DNA of 64,000 nucleotides from Candidatus Mycolicibacterium alkanivorans (GCF_022760805.1 NZ_JAIVFL010000001.1:2728001-2792000); one strand, 5' to 3'; counted from the stretch's first letter, positions 40,615 through 49,644 are shown. Notes: generated by a model from the sequence alone, not told the origin. Translations and numbers: made by a program.

Positions 40615-41682
40615 GTGAAACTCTTCTCCCGCAGCAAAAACCAGGGACCGCGCACCGCCACGATCACCGGCACCAACAAAGCATTCGAGGTCCCCGGCAA
40701 AGACTCCATCCTCAACGAGGCCTTGGCCGCCGGCATCCCGTTCCCGCACAGCTGCACGGTCGGCACATGCGGAACCTGCAAATCCAAACTCGTCCACGGC
40801 AGAGTCCGCGAAATCGTCGATTCCGCCATCGCCTTAACCGCGCAAGAACTGCGCGACGGCTACATCCTGCCCTGCCAGAGCATCGCCCGCACCTCCATCG
40901 AACTCGACGTCGCCGGGCTCGCGGACATGCCCGAGCACCCCCTTGTCCACACCGGCGCGGTGATCAGCGCGCACCGCGCCCTCACCCACGACATCGCCGA
41001 GATCGTCGTGGCACTCGACCACGACCTGGAATACACCGCCGGCCAGTACGCCGAACTCAGGATGGACGGCGTGACAGGCCCCCGGTCATATTCCTTCGCC
41101 ACCGCCCCCGACGACGCCGACCGGCGCCGCGCCACCTTTTACGTCCGCCACGTACCCGGAGGGCAATTCAGCGACTGGTTGTTCGACACCAACAGAGACG
41201 GCGCCCAGCTGCAATTGGCCGGCCCGTTCGGCGACCTCTGGCTACGCCCCGCTGAGCAGCCCCTGCTCTGCGTCGCTGGCGGCAGCGGGCTGGCACCGAT
41301 CAAGGCGCTTCTCGAAGACGCCGCCCGCCGGGGCTGTGCGCGTCAAACGGTCCTGCTGTTCGGGGCACGGACACAGCGCGACCTATACTGCCTGGCCGAA
41401 ATAGACGACCTGCGCCGATCCTGGAACGGTCAGTTCGACTTCCGCGCCGTCCTGTCGGAGGAGCCACCGGAATCGGCCTGGACCGGTGCTCGTGGATTCG
41501 TCACCGACGCCGTACACGAGCTACCGACCCAGCTCCTGCACGACAGCCACATCTACACGTGCGGACCGCCGGCGATGATCGACGCACTCGAAACCGCTAT
41601 CGGCCAAATCCGCACCGGCATCGAGCATTTCTACGCCGACCGGTTCATCACACGCTACCCCGGGGCCGCGCAAACGCTGTGA
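40615..41682 (+). CDS. xylA: XylA-type [2Fe-2S] ferredoxin-NAD(P)H reductase
   Basis: A 355-residue electron-transfer protein starting at GTG 40615, after AGAGGACAACTCACC. Residues about 10-95 are a plant-type ferredoxin with cysteines in PHSCTVGTCGTCKSKL and a fourth in YILPCQSI. Residues about 105-210 bind FAD (GPRSYSFATAP). Residues about 215-350 bind NAD(P)H (CVAGGSGLAPIKALLED and IYTCGPPAMIDA). This is the order in XylA and BenC. It is the natural partner of the XylM hydroxylase encoded on the other operon and may also serve the Rieske dioxygenase. Separation of xylA from xylM is unusual, since they are adjacent in the TOL plasmid. Confidence 0.88.
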   Translation: MKLFSRSKNQGPRTATITGTNKAFEVPGKDSILNEALAAGIPFPHSCTVGTCGTCKSKLVHGRVREIVDSAIALTAQELRDGYILPCQSIARTSIELDVAGLADMPEHPLVHTGAVISAHRALTHDIAEIVVALDHDLEYTAGQYAELRMDGVTGPRSYSFATAPDDADRRRATFYVRHVPGGQFSDWLFDTNRDGAQLQLAGPFGDLWLRPAEQPLLCVAGGSGLAPIKALLEDAARRGCARQTVLLFGARTQRDLYCLAEIDDLRRSWNGQFDFRAVLSEEPPESAWTGARGFVTDAVHELPTQLLHDSHIYTCGPPAMIDALETAIGQIRTGIEHFYADRFITRYPGAAQTL

Positions 41683-41764
41683 CCCGCGCCTACCAGCGCA
41701 CAACACCAACAAGGCGGCAAGCCCCGCCGCCACTACCACCCAACCACCACAAGCGAGGCACACG

Positions 41765-42565
41765 ATGACGACCGAGGCCCGATCGTGCGCGATCGACCTA
41801 CTGCTAGGCGCGTATCGCAGCGGCGAGCCGATCGAGCCGTTGACCGAGCGCTTTCCCGCCCTGAACGTCGATGACGCGTATGCGATCCAGGTCGGCCAGG
41901 TGCAGCGGTGGCTGGCCGAGGGAGCGGTGATTAAGGGTCACAAGGTGGGATTGAGCTCTGCGGTCATGCAGCGCCAGATCGGGGTGGATCAGCCCGACTT
42001 CGGTCATCTCACCGACGCCATGTTCTTTCTGGAGTCACAGCCGATCGACTGGTCGGCGTTTCTGGCGCCGAAGGTGGAGCCCGAGATCGCGTTCGTGCTC
42101 GGCAAGTCGCTGGCCGGGCCGGGGGTCACCGTCGCCGAGGCGATGGCAGCGGTGGCGTTCGTAACCCCGGCGCTGGAGATCATCGACTCGCGCATCCGGG
42201 ACTGGAAAATCAAACTGGTCGACACCATCGCCGACAACGCATCCTCGGGCGCGGTGGTGCTGGGCAGCACCGCAGTCCCGCTGGCGCAGGTGGACGTGCG
42301 GTTGGTCGGCGGGGTGCTGCACCGCAACGGGGAGCTGGTGGGCAGCGGCGCCGGCGGCGCGGTGCTGGGCTCGCCGCTCAACGCGCTGGTCTGGTTGGCC
42401 AACACCCTCGGACCGCGCGGAGTCGTACTCGAAGCCGGTCATGTCGTGCTGCCCGGCTCGGTCACAGCGGCGGTGCCGGTAACCGCGGGCGATGTGGTCA
42501 CGGCGGCGTTCGGCGGGCTGGGCTCGGTTACGGCCAAATTCACAAAAAACGGCGGAACTCGATGA
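41765..42565 (+). CDS. 2-Hydroxypenta-2,4-dienoate hydratase (MhpD family)
   Basis: A 266-residue member of the fumarylacetoacetase-like MhpD/DmpE/XylJ family. It has KGHKVGLSSAVMQRQIGV near residues 58-75, the metal-ligand region KVEPEIAFVLGKSL, LEIIDSRIRDWKIKLVDTIADNASSG and the C-terminal AFGGLGSVTAKF. It hydrates the dienoate to 4-hydroxy-2-oxovalerate, the aldolase substrate. A second paralogue lies at 42698, presumably the decarboxylase. ATG 41765 follows AAGCGAGGCACACG. Which paralogue is hydratase and which is decarboxylase is inferred from gene order. Confidence 0.85.
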   Translation: MTTEARSCAIDLLLGAYRSGEPIEPLTERFPALNVDDAYAIQVGQVQRWLAEGAVIKGHKVGLSSAVMQRQIGVDQPDFGHLTDAMFFLESQPIDWSAFLAPKVEPEIAFVLGKSLAGPGVTVAEAMAAVAFVTPALEIIDSRIRDWKIKLVDTIADNASSGAVVLGSTAVPLAQVDVRLVGGVLHRNGELVGSGAGGAVLGSPLNALVWLANTLGPRGVVLEAGHVVLPGSVTAAVPVTAGDVVTAAFGGLGSVTAKFTKNGGTR

Positions 42566-42697
42566 CGACCGCAAGTCATGGCTCTCGCACACCATCCTCG
42601 CCGCCCGTCAGGCCGGGCAATCCCGACCCAGGCGCACCGGCCACACTACGGCGACAACGGGCGTGCACGCACGCTCCCGGAAGAAATGAGGTAGGTC

Positions 42698-43510
42698 GTG
42701 ATGAACGCCCAACAGGAACGCCAGAGAAGCGACGTATGGGATGTGGCGCGTGCAGCAGCGGTGCTGTTGGACGCGGAGGCTGCGCGTGTTGATCGCGGCC
42801 CGATCACGGCCGAGTGGGCTGGGTTGGATCTGGACACTGCTTACCGGGTGCAAGACGAGATCTTGTGTCGCAAGGTGGAGTCCGGGCAGCACATCGTCGG
42901 AGTGAAGCTCGGGCTGACGTCGCGCGCCAAGCAGCAGCGTATGGGGGTGGACTCGCCGTCGACGGCGTGGCTGACCGATCGGATGGTGCTCCCCGTCGGC
43001 GCGCCGCTGGTCATTGAGCAGCTGATTCATCCGCGGGTGGAGCCGGAGATCGTGTTCGTGCTGGGCGAGCGGCTGGCCGGGCCCGGCATCACAGCCGCGC
43101 GGGCGATGGAGGCGGTATCGCACGTTTATGGCGGGCTGGAGATCATCGACAGCCGCTATACCGATTTCAAGTTCACCCTGCCCGATGTGGTGGCCGACAA
43201 TGCCTCCTCGGCGTTGTTCGTGATCGGGGGTGTGGCTCGCAAACCCGACGAAATGGACCTCGCGCTGGAAGCGTGCCTGTTGGCGGTGGACGGTGAAGTC
43301 GTCGACTCCGCCACCGGCGCCGCGGTGCAGGGCCATCCGGGGGAGGCATTGGCGTTGGCGGCCAACGCGCTGGCCAAGCGGCAGCTGGCGTTGGAGCCGG
43401 GCTGGGTGGTGTTAACAGGCGGCATGACCGACGCCGTGTTCGTCGAACCGGGCAGTCACGTCAGCGCCGACTTTTCCAACCTGGGCTCGGTCACGTTGAG
43501 GTGTCAGTGA
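42698..43510 (+). CDS. 4-Oxalocrotonate decarboxylase (MhpD superfamily)
   Basis: A 270-residue paralogue of the hydratase at 41765. It has GVKLGLTSRAKQQRMGVDSPSTAWLTD, then HPRVEPEIVFVLGERLAGPG (metal site), LEIIDSRYTDFKFTLPDVVADNASS and a final FSNLGSVTLRC. It immediately precedes and overlaps the tautomerase gene (TGATG), and the dehydrogenase follows. This is the XylI-H-G type association, so decarboxylation of 2-oxohex-3-enedioate is the likely role. ATG 42698 follows GAGGTAGGTCGTG. The 130-base gap before it has no feature of note. Confidence 0.85.
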   Translation: MMNAQQERQRSDVWDVARAAAVLLDAEAARVDRGPITAEWAGLDLDTAYRVQDEILCRKVESGQHIVGVKLGLTSRAKQQRMGVDSPSTAWLTDRMVLPVGAPLVIEQLIHPRVEPEIVFVLGERLAGPGITAARAMEAVSHVYGGLEIIDSRYTDFKFTLPDVVADNASSALFVIGGVARKPDEMDLALEACLLAVDGEVVDSATGAAVQGHPGEALALAANALAKRQLALEPGWVVLTGGMTDAVFVEPGSHVSADFSNLGSVTLRCQ

Positions 43511-43722
43511 TGCCGTTGGTGGAGATCACGCTCGCCGAGGGGCGTCGTCCTGAGCAGATCCGGGCGCTGCTTGCTGAGGTGCACTCTGCGGTGCACCGGG
43601 CGATCGGCGCGCCGGAGGCCAATATCCGGGTGGTGGTGCGCGAAGTCCCGGCCACCCACTGGTCGGCCGGTGGGGTGACCCTGGCCGAACGCGCGGCGAC
43701 AGCGAAGGAGACGAAACCGTGA
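43510..43722 (+). CDS. xylH: 4-Oxalocrotonate tautomerase
   Basis: A 70-residue tautomerase whose second codon is proline, giving the catalytic Pro1 after Met removal (MPLVEITLAEGRRPEQ). Counting from Pro1, Arg11 and Arg39 are both present, as required, and the residue-50 aromatic is Trp in EVPATHW. It isomerises 4-oxalocrotonate between enol and keto forms for the decarboxylase. ATG 43510 overlaps the decarboxylase stop (TGATG), and its own stop overlaps the next start (GTGA). A GTG at 43501 is in frame but would destroy the N-terminal proline, so it is rejected. Confidence 0.93.
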   Translation: MPLVEITLAEGRRPEQIRALLAEVHSAVHRAIGAPEANIRVVVREVPATHWSAGGVTLAERAATAKETKP

Positions 43723-45158
43723 CGGAGTTTTTCGGGCACATCATCGACGGGGCGGAGGTCAAGTCGGCCTCGGATGCGACGTTCGCCTCCATCGACCCCT
43801 ACACCCGCCAGCAGTGGGCCGAGATCGCTTTGGGTGACGCCACGGATGCCGCCCGCGCGGTGGCCGCGGCGCGGCGTGCCTTCGACGAAGGACCGTGGCC
43901 GCGGCTGGGATACGGCGAGCGCGGCCGCATCCTGCACCGGTTGGCCGACCTGATCGAGGCGCACGCCGATGAGCTCGGCATGGCCGACACCCGCGACATG
44001 GGCAAGCCGATCAGCCAGTCGCGGGGCAACGACGTGCCCCGCGCGGCGGCGAACTTCCGGTTCTTCGCCGATCACGCGCGGCTGGCCACCGCGGAGGTCC
44101 TGCCCATGGACAGCGGCCACCACACCTACACCCGCTTCGAGCCGGCCGGGGTGGTGGCGGCCATCGCGCCGTGGAATTTCCCGCTGATGCTGGAGACCTG
44201 GAAGGTTGCCCCGGCACTGGCGTGGGGCAACACCGTGGTGCTCAAACCCGCCGAGGACACCCCAGTTTCGGCCACGATTCTAGGGCGGCTTGCGCTCGAA
44301 GCCGGTATGCCGGCGGGGGTGTTCAATGTGGTGCACGGCTACGGGCCCGACTCTGCCGGGCAGGCGCTCACCGAGGACCCCGAAGTCGACCGGATCACCT
44401 TCACCGGCGAATCGGGCACCGGCCGGGCGATCGCCCGGGCGGCGGCGGGCAACCTGACACCGGTCAGCTTGGAACTCGGCGGCAAAGGCGCCAACGTAAT
44501 GTTCGCCGACGCCGACCTCGACGTCGCCGTCGAGTGGTCCATCAAGGCGATTTTCACCAACACCGGCCAGGTGTGTCTGGCAGGGTCGCGGCTGTATGTG
44601 CAGCGCGACATCTACGACGAGTTCTTGGGTCGGTTCACCCGAGCCGCGCAGGCGATGGTGGTCGGCGACCCGAAGGACGAGGCCACCCAGATCGGGCCGC
44701 TGGCCTCCCAGGAGCACTACCGCAAGGTGCGCGGCTACATCGACACCATTGAGTCCGAAGGCGGCTCCATCGTCACCGGTGGGCTCGGCGAGGGCGGGGG
44801 CGTGCTGCCCACCATCGTGACCGGACTGGGCCAGCAGGCCCGCTGCAGCCGCGAGGAGATTTTCGGCCCGGTGGCGGTGGTGATCCCATTTGACACCGAA
44901 GCCGAGGCGATCCGGCTGGCCAACGACACCCGCTACGGCCTGAACGCGATGCTGTTCACCGACAACGTGCACCGCGCCCACCGGGTCTCTGCGGCGCTGC
45001 GGGCCGGCACCGTATGGGTCAACTGCTTTTTCATCCGCGACCTGCGCGCACCCTTCGGCGGGGTCGGCGACTCGGGCATCGGCCGCGAAGGCGGCACCTT
45101 CAGCCGCGAATTCTTCACCGAACCCAAGGCCGTAGTCATGCAAATCCAGCCCGGCTGA
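43719..45158 (+). CDS. xylG: 2-Hydroxymuconic semialdehyde dehydrogenase
   Basis: A 479-residue aldehyde dehydrogenase starting at GTG 43719, overlapping the tautomerase stop. Motifs: GVVAAIAPWNFPLMLETWKVAPAL, FTGESGTGRAIARAAAG, Glu in LELGGKGANVMFADADLD and Cys in NTGQVCLAGSRLYV. The C-terminal FGGVGDSGIGREGG is usual for DmpC/XylG. It oxidises 2-hydroxymuconic semialdehyde to 4-oxalocrotonate. It is the last gene of the plus operon and opens the dehydrogenative branch used when the ring-cleavage product is an aldehyde. Confidence 0.93.
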   Translation: MTEFFGHIIDGAEVKSASDATFASIDPYTRQQWAEIALGDATDAARAVAAARRAFDEGPWPRLGYGERGRILHRLADLIEAHADELGMADTRDMGKPISQSRGNDVPRAAANFRFFADHARLATAEVLPMDSGHHTYTRFEPAGVVAAIAPWNFPLMLETWKVAPALAWGNTVVLKPAEDTPVSATILGRLALEAGMPAGVFNVVHGYGPDSAGQALTEDPEVDRITFTGESGTGRAIARAAAGNLTPVSLELGGKGANVMFADADLDVAVEWSIKAIFTNTGQVCLAGSRLYVQRDIYDEFLGRFTRAAQAMVVGDPKDEATQIGPLASQEHYRKVRGYIDTIESEGGSIVTGGLGEGGGVLPTIVTGLGQQARCSREEIFGPVAVVIPFDTEAEAIRLANDTRYGLNAMLFTDNVHRAHRVSAALRAGTVWVNCFFIRDLRAPFGGVGDSGIGREGGTFSREFFTEPKAVVMQIQPG

Positions 45159-45398
45159 GCCCGGCCGGCCGCCCGATGCTCCGACCCATCGCCCAGCCTG
45201 CCCCAAAACGAGAAGTCACGCCTACTGGCACCCACCCCGCGGCCAGAAACGCACAAAGCACCAAACCCGGATGACCACGCATCCGAACCGTTTAGCAAGA
45301 GCGGCGAGTAAGAACTGACCCGCCTGGCGCTGGCCCTCGCCTGGGGTGGACGACGCCCACTTCAGATGCTTTGCCAGCTGATGTTTCCCTTATGGGAG

Positions 45399-45416
45399 GC
45401 CTCGACTTTTCGAGGC
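45399..45416 (+). terminator. Possible terminator hairpin after the ring-cleavage operon
   Basis: GCCTCGA-CTTT-TCGAGGC forms a perfect 7-bp stem with a 4-base loop, 240 bases after the xylG stop. There is no T-run after it, as is often the case in actinobacteria. Confidence 0.4.
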
Positions 45417-45423
45417 TGTCAAC

Positions 45424-45451
45424 CAAGTTTGCGAGCCCAAGTTTGCGAGCC
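45424..45451. repeat. Tandem 14-bp repeat (x2)
   Basis: CAAGTTTGCGAGCC occurs twice without a gap, just after the hairpin at 45399-45416. The rest of the 45159-45603 gap has no gene that I recognise. The repeat may be a replication slippage product or a junction scar. Confidence 0.6.
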
Positions 45452-45603
45452 ACCGTGACAACGGTTTTCAGCCACGAAACGTCATACAGATCGGAGATCT
45501 ACGGAAGTGTCATCTTGATTCGGACAGTTTCGTTCGAATCGATCCAATAATGTTGGCATACAGTCACTTCGGGCATGACAAATAAACCCGGAACGGACAG
45601 AGA

Positions 45604-45723
45604 ATGCTGAAGCTGACAGGACGCTACGGCGATGGCTGGCTTCCCCTGTCGATCATGATCTCCGATCCCGAGGAGTACGAAGCCAAACTCGCGAAGATCC
45701 GCGCCGCCGCACGCAATTCAGGC
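45604..45723 (+). pseudogene. Luciferase-like monooxygenase fragment
   Basis: About 40 residues (LKLTGRYGDGWLPLSIM, then DPEEYEAKLAKIRAAARNSGRDP) match the C-terminal half of F420-dependent luciferase-like monooxygenases, where 'R-Y-x-D-G-W-L-P' precedes the helix that binds the cofactor. No remainder of the gene is present. It runs in the same frame into the SnoaL-like gene, creating a chance fusion of 223 codons from ATG 45604. Confidence 0.6.
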
Positions 45724-45780
45724 CGCGACCCCGTCGCCGAAACGCTGGCGCACAGCCGGGTACCTGGCTACTCTCGCGGA

Positions 45781-46275
45781 ATGTACCACAGGTTCGTGCG
45801 CCGGCAGATCCGTCGTGGCTATGGGCTGATCAGCACCGGCCAATTCGATGAGCTCGTTGCCCAGTTCGCGCCGGACGCGCTCTTCTCGTTTCCCGGCGAC
45901 CACGCGCTCGGCGGCGAGTTTCGAGGGCCGGACGCCGTCCGTGCCTGGTTCGCAGAGGTGCGGCGGCTGTTCCCGGATTTCCGGCTGGAGCCGCGGCGCA
46001 TCGTCGTCGAGGGAGGTCCCTTGCACACGCGCGCCGCCACGTGGTTCGCCGTTTTCGGGACGTTTCCCGACGGGACGCACTATCGCAACGAGGGTGCGCA
46101 GCTCCTTGAGCTACGGCGAGGACGCGTGCAGGAGGACCGCCTGTTCGAGGACACCAAGGTCGTCATCGACGCGCTTGATCGTCTACGCGCACTGGGAATG
46201 GACCCCGGGGCAACGCTGGCCCGAAGGCGGAGTCCCCATGGGTCTGAGCAACAACCGGGCTCGACGTCTGACTGA
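45781..46275 (+). CDS. SnoaL/NTF2-like protein
   Basis: A 164-residue product from ATG 45781 has a SnoaL-like fold signature: FVRRQIRRGYGLISTGQFDELVAQFAPDALFSFPGDH, GPDAVRAWFAEVRRLFPDF, then THYRNEGAQLLELRRGRVQEDRLFEDTK. Proteins of this family are small polyketide cyclases, isomerases or ligand-binding proteins. The substrate is not apparent. The frame is open upstream into a luciferase-like fragment, so a longer fusion from 45604 cannot be ruled out. I prefer the internal ATG because the upstream part is only a fragment. Confidence 0.6.
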   Translation: MYHRFVRRQIRRGYGLISTGQFDELVAQFAPDALFSFPGDHALGGEFRGPDAVRAWFAEVRRLFPDFRLEPRRIVVEGGPLHTRAATWFAVFGTFPDGTHYRNEGAQLLELRRGRVQEDRLFEDTKVVIDALDRLRALGMDPGATLARRRSPHGSEQQPGSTSD

Positions 46276-46393
46276 TGATGCATACAAGTTTTCCGCTGAG
46301 GACCGCATACTCTCTGCATTTAACGATGAAGCCCATTGTGGCACAGTGTGATAGCGAATACTACCGGTAACCCTCCATATTCGATCCCGCCGT

Positions 46394-48150
46394 ATGGGTC
46401 CATCTCGCAAGCAGCGCCGCCGCCTCGCGGCTGCTACGCCGCTCATTCTTGAGCTGGCCGAGGGCAGCCCATCATCCGGCCCGCCCGAGCCCGAGGTCAT
46501 CGCGCGCCCCGAGGCACGTCCGCTCGATGACGCCGCCACCGCCCGCCTGCTCGCGCGACTGCCGGCTCCGCTGGAGCCGCCCGCCACATCGGAATCCGGG
46601 TTCACCCCGCGCAAGGAGGCACTGCCGCGCCCGAGACCCGGCCGTGTCGTTGAAGTGCCGTTTCCGCCGCCCGCTGGCGTGGATGGTGACCCGCAGCGCC
46701 CCGGCGCAGCGGCAGGCATCCCGCCCGCACTCGAGGTCGTGCGTTACCAGCCCGACGGCGAAGTCGACCTCGCTCGGGGGGTCTCGATTACGTTCTCCGC
46801 GCCGATGGTCGCCCTCGACAGCGTTGATGCTGCGGTGGTCATGGAGCCGCCCGTGCGGCTGGACCCGCAACCACCCGGCGAGTGGCGCTGGATGGACCCA
46901 CGGACCCTCGTCTTCGTGCCGCAGGGCGCGCGAATGCCGATGGCGACGGCCTACCGCGTCGAGGTTCCGGCCGGGACCAGGTCCGCCGCGGGCGCAGCGA
47001 TCGCGCGGGACGTCGCGTTCGGCTTCGCAACGCCCGCGCCCCGGCTCGTCGCGCGCCATCCCGAGGGAAACCGCGTCCGGCCCGACAGCGTGATGCTGCT
47101 CGTGTTCGACCAGACGGTGGATGCCGGGACGGTCCTCGCGTCAACGTCGATCACGGCCGGCGAGCAGGTCTTGGACTTTCGTATCGCCACTGCCGAGGAG
47201 ATCGCCGCGGATGCCGTCGCGGCGCAGGTGGCAGGTGTGCCGGAGGGGCGCGCTATTGCCGCGCGCCCTTTGGCGCCGTTCCCGTTCGACACGACCTGCT
47301 CCGTGACGCTCCAACCGGGGGTTCGGTCACTCGAAGGACCGAGGGCCACAACGTCGGCGGTCACCTGGGATTTCGCAACGCCCGGGCCCTTCCGTGTGCA
47401 CGGCCTGCAGAAGGACTGGCGTGGCCGGAACCCTGTACCGGGCGCCACCTGGGTCATCGAGCTCAGCAACCCAGTGGACCCCGCGTCGTTCGAGGAGGCG
47501 ATGGTCAGCGTCGAGCCGCCGGTGGAGCGGCTCGTGGCGTCGGTCTCGGGGTCCTACGTCCATGTGGCCGCGGCCTCGCTGGCGGGACAGTGCTATCACG
47601 TCACGCTGGACCCGGCGCTGCGTGACGTGTTCGGCCAGACGCTCGGGCCGTCGGACCCGGTGCGGGTGGATGTCGGGCAGCCGGCGCCGCGGCTGTCGAT
47701 CCTCGGCGGCAATCACGTGATCCTCGACCCGAAGGGCCTCCCGGTGCTCGCGGTGCGCACCATCGGCATCAACCGGGTCCGGGTGCGGGTGCATACGGTG
47801 GGCCCGGACGACTGGACGGCGTGGCAGGAAACCGAGCGGCGGCGCTGGTCAGACGATGCCATCAAGATCCCCGGCGAACGGGTCGCAGAGCTCGTACTCA
47901 ACGTGCCCGGCGCCGGGCAGAGATGGGCCGACGTGGAGGTCGACCTGGCCCCCTGGCTCGACGGCGGGCTCGGTCAGTTCATCGTGTCCGTCGAGCCGAA
48001 GGATCGGATGTCGAAGCGGGACCGGCGGCGGCTGACTGCCGCGTCCTGGGTCCAGGCAACGCGTCTCGGTGTGGACTCGCTCGCGGATGCGACCGCGCTG
48101 CGGGCGTGGGTCACCGATCTCGCGACAGGCGCACCCTGGCCACCGGCGAC
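46394..48150 (+). pseudogene. Alpha-2-macroglobulin-type protein, N-terminal part only
   Basis: About 585 residues from ATG 46394 resemble the N-terminal domains of bacterial alpha-2-macroglobulins: LEVVRYQPDGEVDLARGVSITFSAPMVAL, WRWMDPRTLVFVPQG, TWDFATPGPFRV and a WADVEVDLAPWLDGGLGQFIVSVEP stretch (repeated macroglobulin-like Ig domains). Such proteins are usually 1,500 or more residues and entrap proteases with a bait region and thioester; both are missing here. After about 48150 the sequence switches to a transposase remnant and continues open to 48559 as nonsense. The N-terminus lacks an obvious lipoprotein signal. A2M genes are uncommon in actinobacteria, so this is probably acquired DNA. 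Confidence 0.6.
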
Positions 48151-48154
48151 GGCC

Positions 48155-48309
48155 GCGTCGCGCAACGCTCGGCCACCACCAGCGGGCAAAAGACCATCCT
48201 CAACGCTCTCGACCTGCCTGAACCGCCCCGCTACCTCGACTTCGCGCCCACCAAACCAACGGCGAATCCGCCGACTGACAACCACACCCACCAGAACCGG
48301 GTCGTGTAG
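48155..48309 (+). pseudogene. Transposase C-terminal remnant (IS1634-like)
   Basis: In the frame ending TAG at 48307-48309 the sequence reads VAQRSATTSGQKTILNALDL, PEPPRYLDFAPTKPTANPP and a His-rich end. This is the style of the C-terminus of IS1634/IS1549-type transposases ('ILxALxLPEPPRYLDF'). Only about 45 codons survive. It marks the breakpoint that truncated the macroglobulin gene. The 48310-48543 stretch has no gene. Confidence 0.5.
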
Positions 48310-48543
48310 TAACACGACCCAACCTGGCGCTTCCCACGTTTACGCAGGTCACACCACAAATCATTGGACTCGTGTGCCCACGATCTCCGGAAGTCGGGTC
48401 AGTGGGGAATTTCGGCGAGCGCCATCACTCAACCAAAGAATGAACACCAAGGGGGTCAATTTTCGGCCGCCGCTGACACCTCCGTCGTCGGGGAAGAAGA
48501 TGATCGCCAGCGCGGGTCAAGTGGCGGTTTCAGAATCCGGTCG

Positions 48544-49644
48544 CTACGCGGTCCGATGATCGCGTTCGGGTCCACAGTCATCGGCCTTGCCGAACATTCT
48601 GATCATGGCCTCGACCTTCGGATCACAGTCGAGTCCGGCAAGTTCGCTCGTGATCAGCTTCCAGCATCGCGATGATTTGAGCTTTTTTGTGCGGTCGTCT
48701 TCGTCGGGTTGCACACCGATGAGTCGCAGCCAGGTGACCAAGTCGGAAATGGCTTGGCGCATCTCCGGGGTATCGATGTCATTGGTGGCCCACAACTCGG
48801 CGTAGCGAGCGGCGAGTTCACTTGTTCGTTGTCGTGTCTCCGGACCCTGGGCTGCGATCTCTCGCACAGACTGATTCACGGCATCGCGCATCGCCGTGGT
48901 CAGCTGCTTGGCGCAATCGGGATACTTCGCGAACGCCGCGCGCATGCTGTCGACGTAGCGCGCCCAGCAATCTGCGGTTTCGTTGTCGATCGGACGGCCG
49001 AGAAATTGGTTGCGCACCCGGTTGGGGTCGAGGCGCCAGACCTTCACCTCGTCGATGTCCCCGGTCCAGGGATGTTGACCGTCGAGCGTGTTGCCGATGC
49101 TGATTCCCTTGGGCCCCACTCCCGGAACCCCCGACAGAACCGGGTGCCGGACGACTTCCGCTCCTTCGATGATCAGCCGCATCTCCGACAGACCGTCGTG
49201 CTCCCACATAAAGCGAACCCATTGGTCATTCTGCATTCGGAAGTTGGACACGACCCAGTCCCATGAAGGACCGTATGCGACGGGGTCGCCACGGAATTTT
49301 GCGCCGATATGTCGCTGGTATTCCCCGATATGGAAGGAGTTGTCCGCGTCGATCAGGGTCGCACCGACCCGGGCGAAGGCGACCGTGTTGACGCGGGCTA
49401 CGAATTCGACGCGTACGCCCACGAGCGGCCCCCAGCCGCTGTTTGGTTGGATCACGATCCCTTTGCGTTCCGTTGCCCAAAACCTCCATGCACCTGAACC
49501 GGGCGTGGCGCCGTCTTGCCGGAAGTTCGATGGATTGAGTGCGGCGGTCGTGCCGTGGCTGTCGTAAATCGACAGATCCGTGGCGGTGCCGTTCCATTTG
49601 TAGGTGTGATGGCAGATCAGCTCCCACAGGGCGTCCACAGACAT
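48544..49644 (-). CDS. LamG-like (concanavalin-type) domain protein
   Basis: A 366-residue protein starts at ATG 49642-49644, overlapping the upstream stop as TAATG and preceded by GGGGAAGAGTC. The N-terminal about 230 residues resemble a laminin-G/pentraxin beta-sandwich: YKWNGTATDLSIYDSHG, VEFVARVNTV, WVRFMWEHDGLSEMRLIIEG, SIGNTLDGQHPWTGDIDEVKVW. The C-terminal about 130 residues are helical with cysteines (YPDCAKQ, SRCWKL, GLDCDPK). No signal peptide is visible. The function is unknown. It is translationally coupled to the Vps62-like gene, so the two probably act together. Confidence 0.65.
   Translation of the reverse strand: MSVDALWELICHHTYKWNGTATDLSIYDSHGTTAALNPSNFRQDGATPGSGAWRFWATERKGIVIQPNSGWGPLVGVRVEFVARVNTVAFARVGATLIDADNSFHIGEYQRHIGAKFRGDPVAYGPSWDWVVSNFRMQNDQWVRFMWEHDGLSEMRLIIEGAEVVRHPVLSGVPGVGPKGISIGNTLDGQHPWTGDIDEVKVWRLDPNRVRNQFLGRPIDNETADCWARYVDSMRAAFAKYPDCAKQLTTAMRDAVNQSVREIAAQGPETRQRTSELAARYAELWATNDIDTPEMRQAISDLVTWLRLIGVQPDEDDRTKKLKSSRCWKLITSELAGLDCDPKVEAMIRMFGKADDCGPERDHRTA

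Noticed and set aside
40489..40615. Earlier start for the XylA-type reductase at 40489
   Set aside because: It would overlap the hydrolase gene by 79 bases and lacks a ribosome-binding site, whereas GTG 40615 has GAGGA in place.
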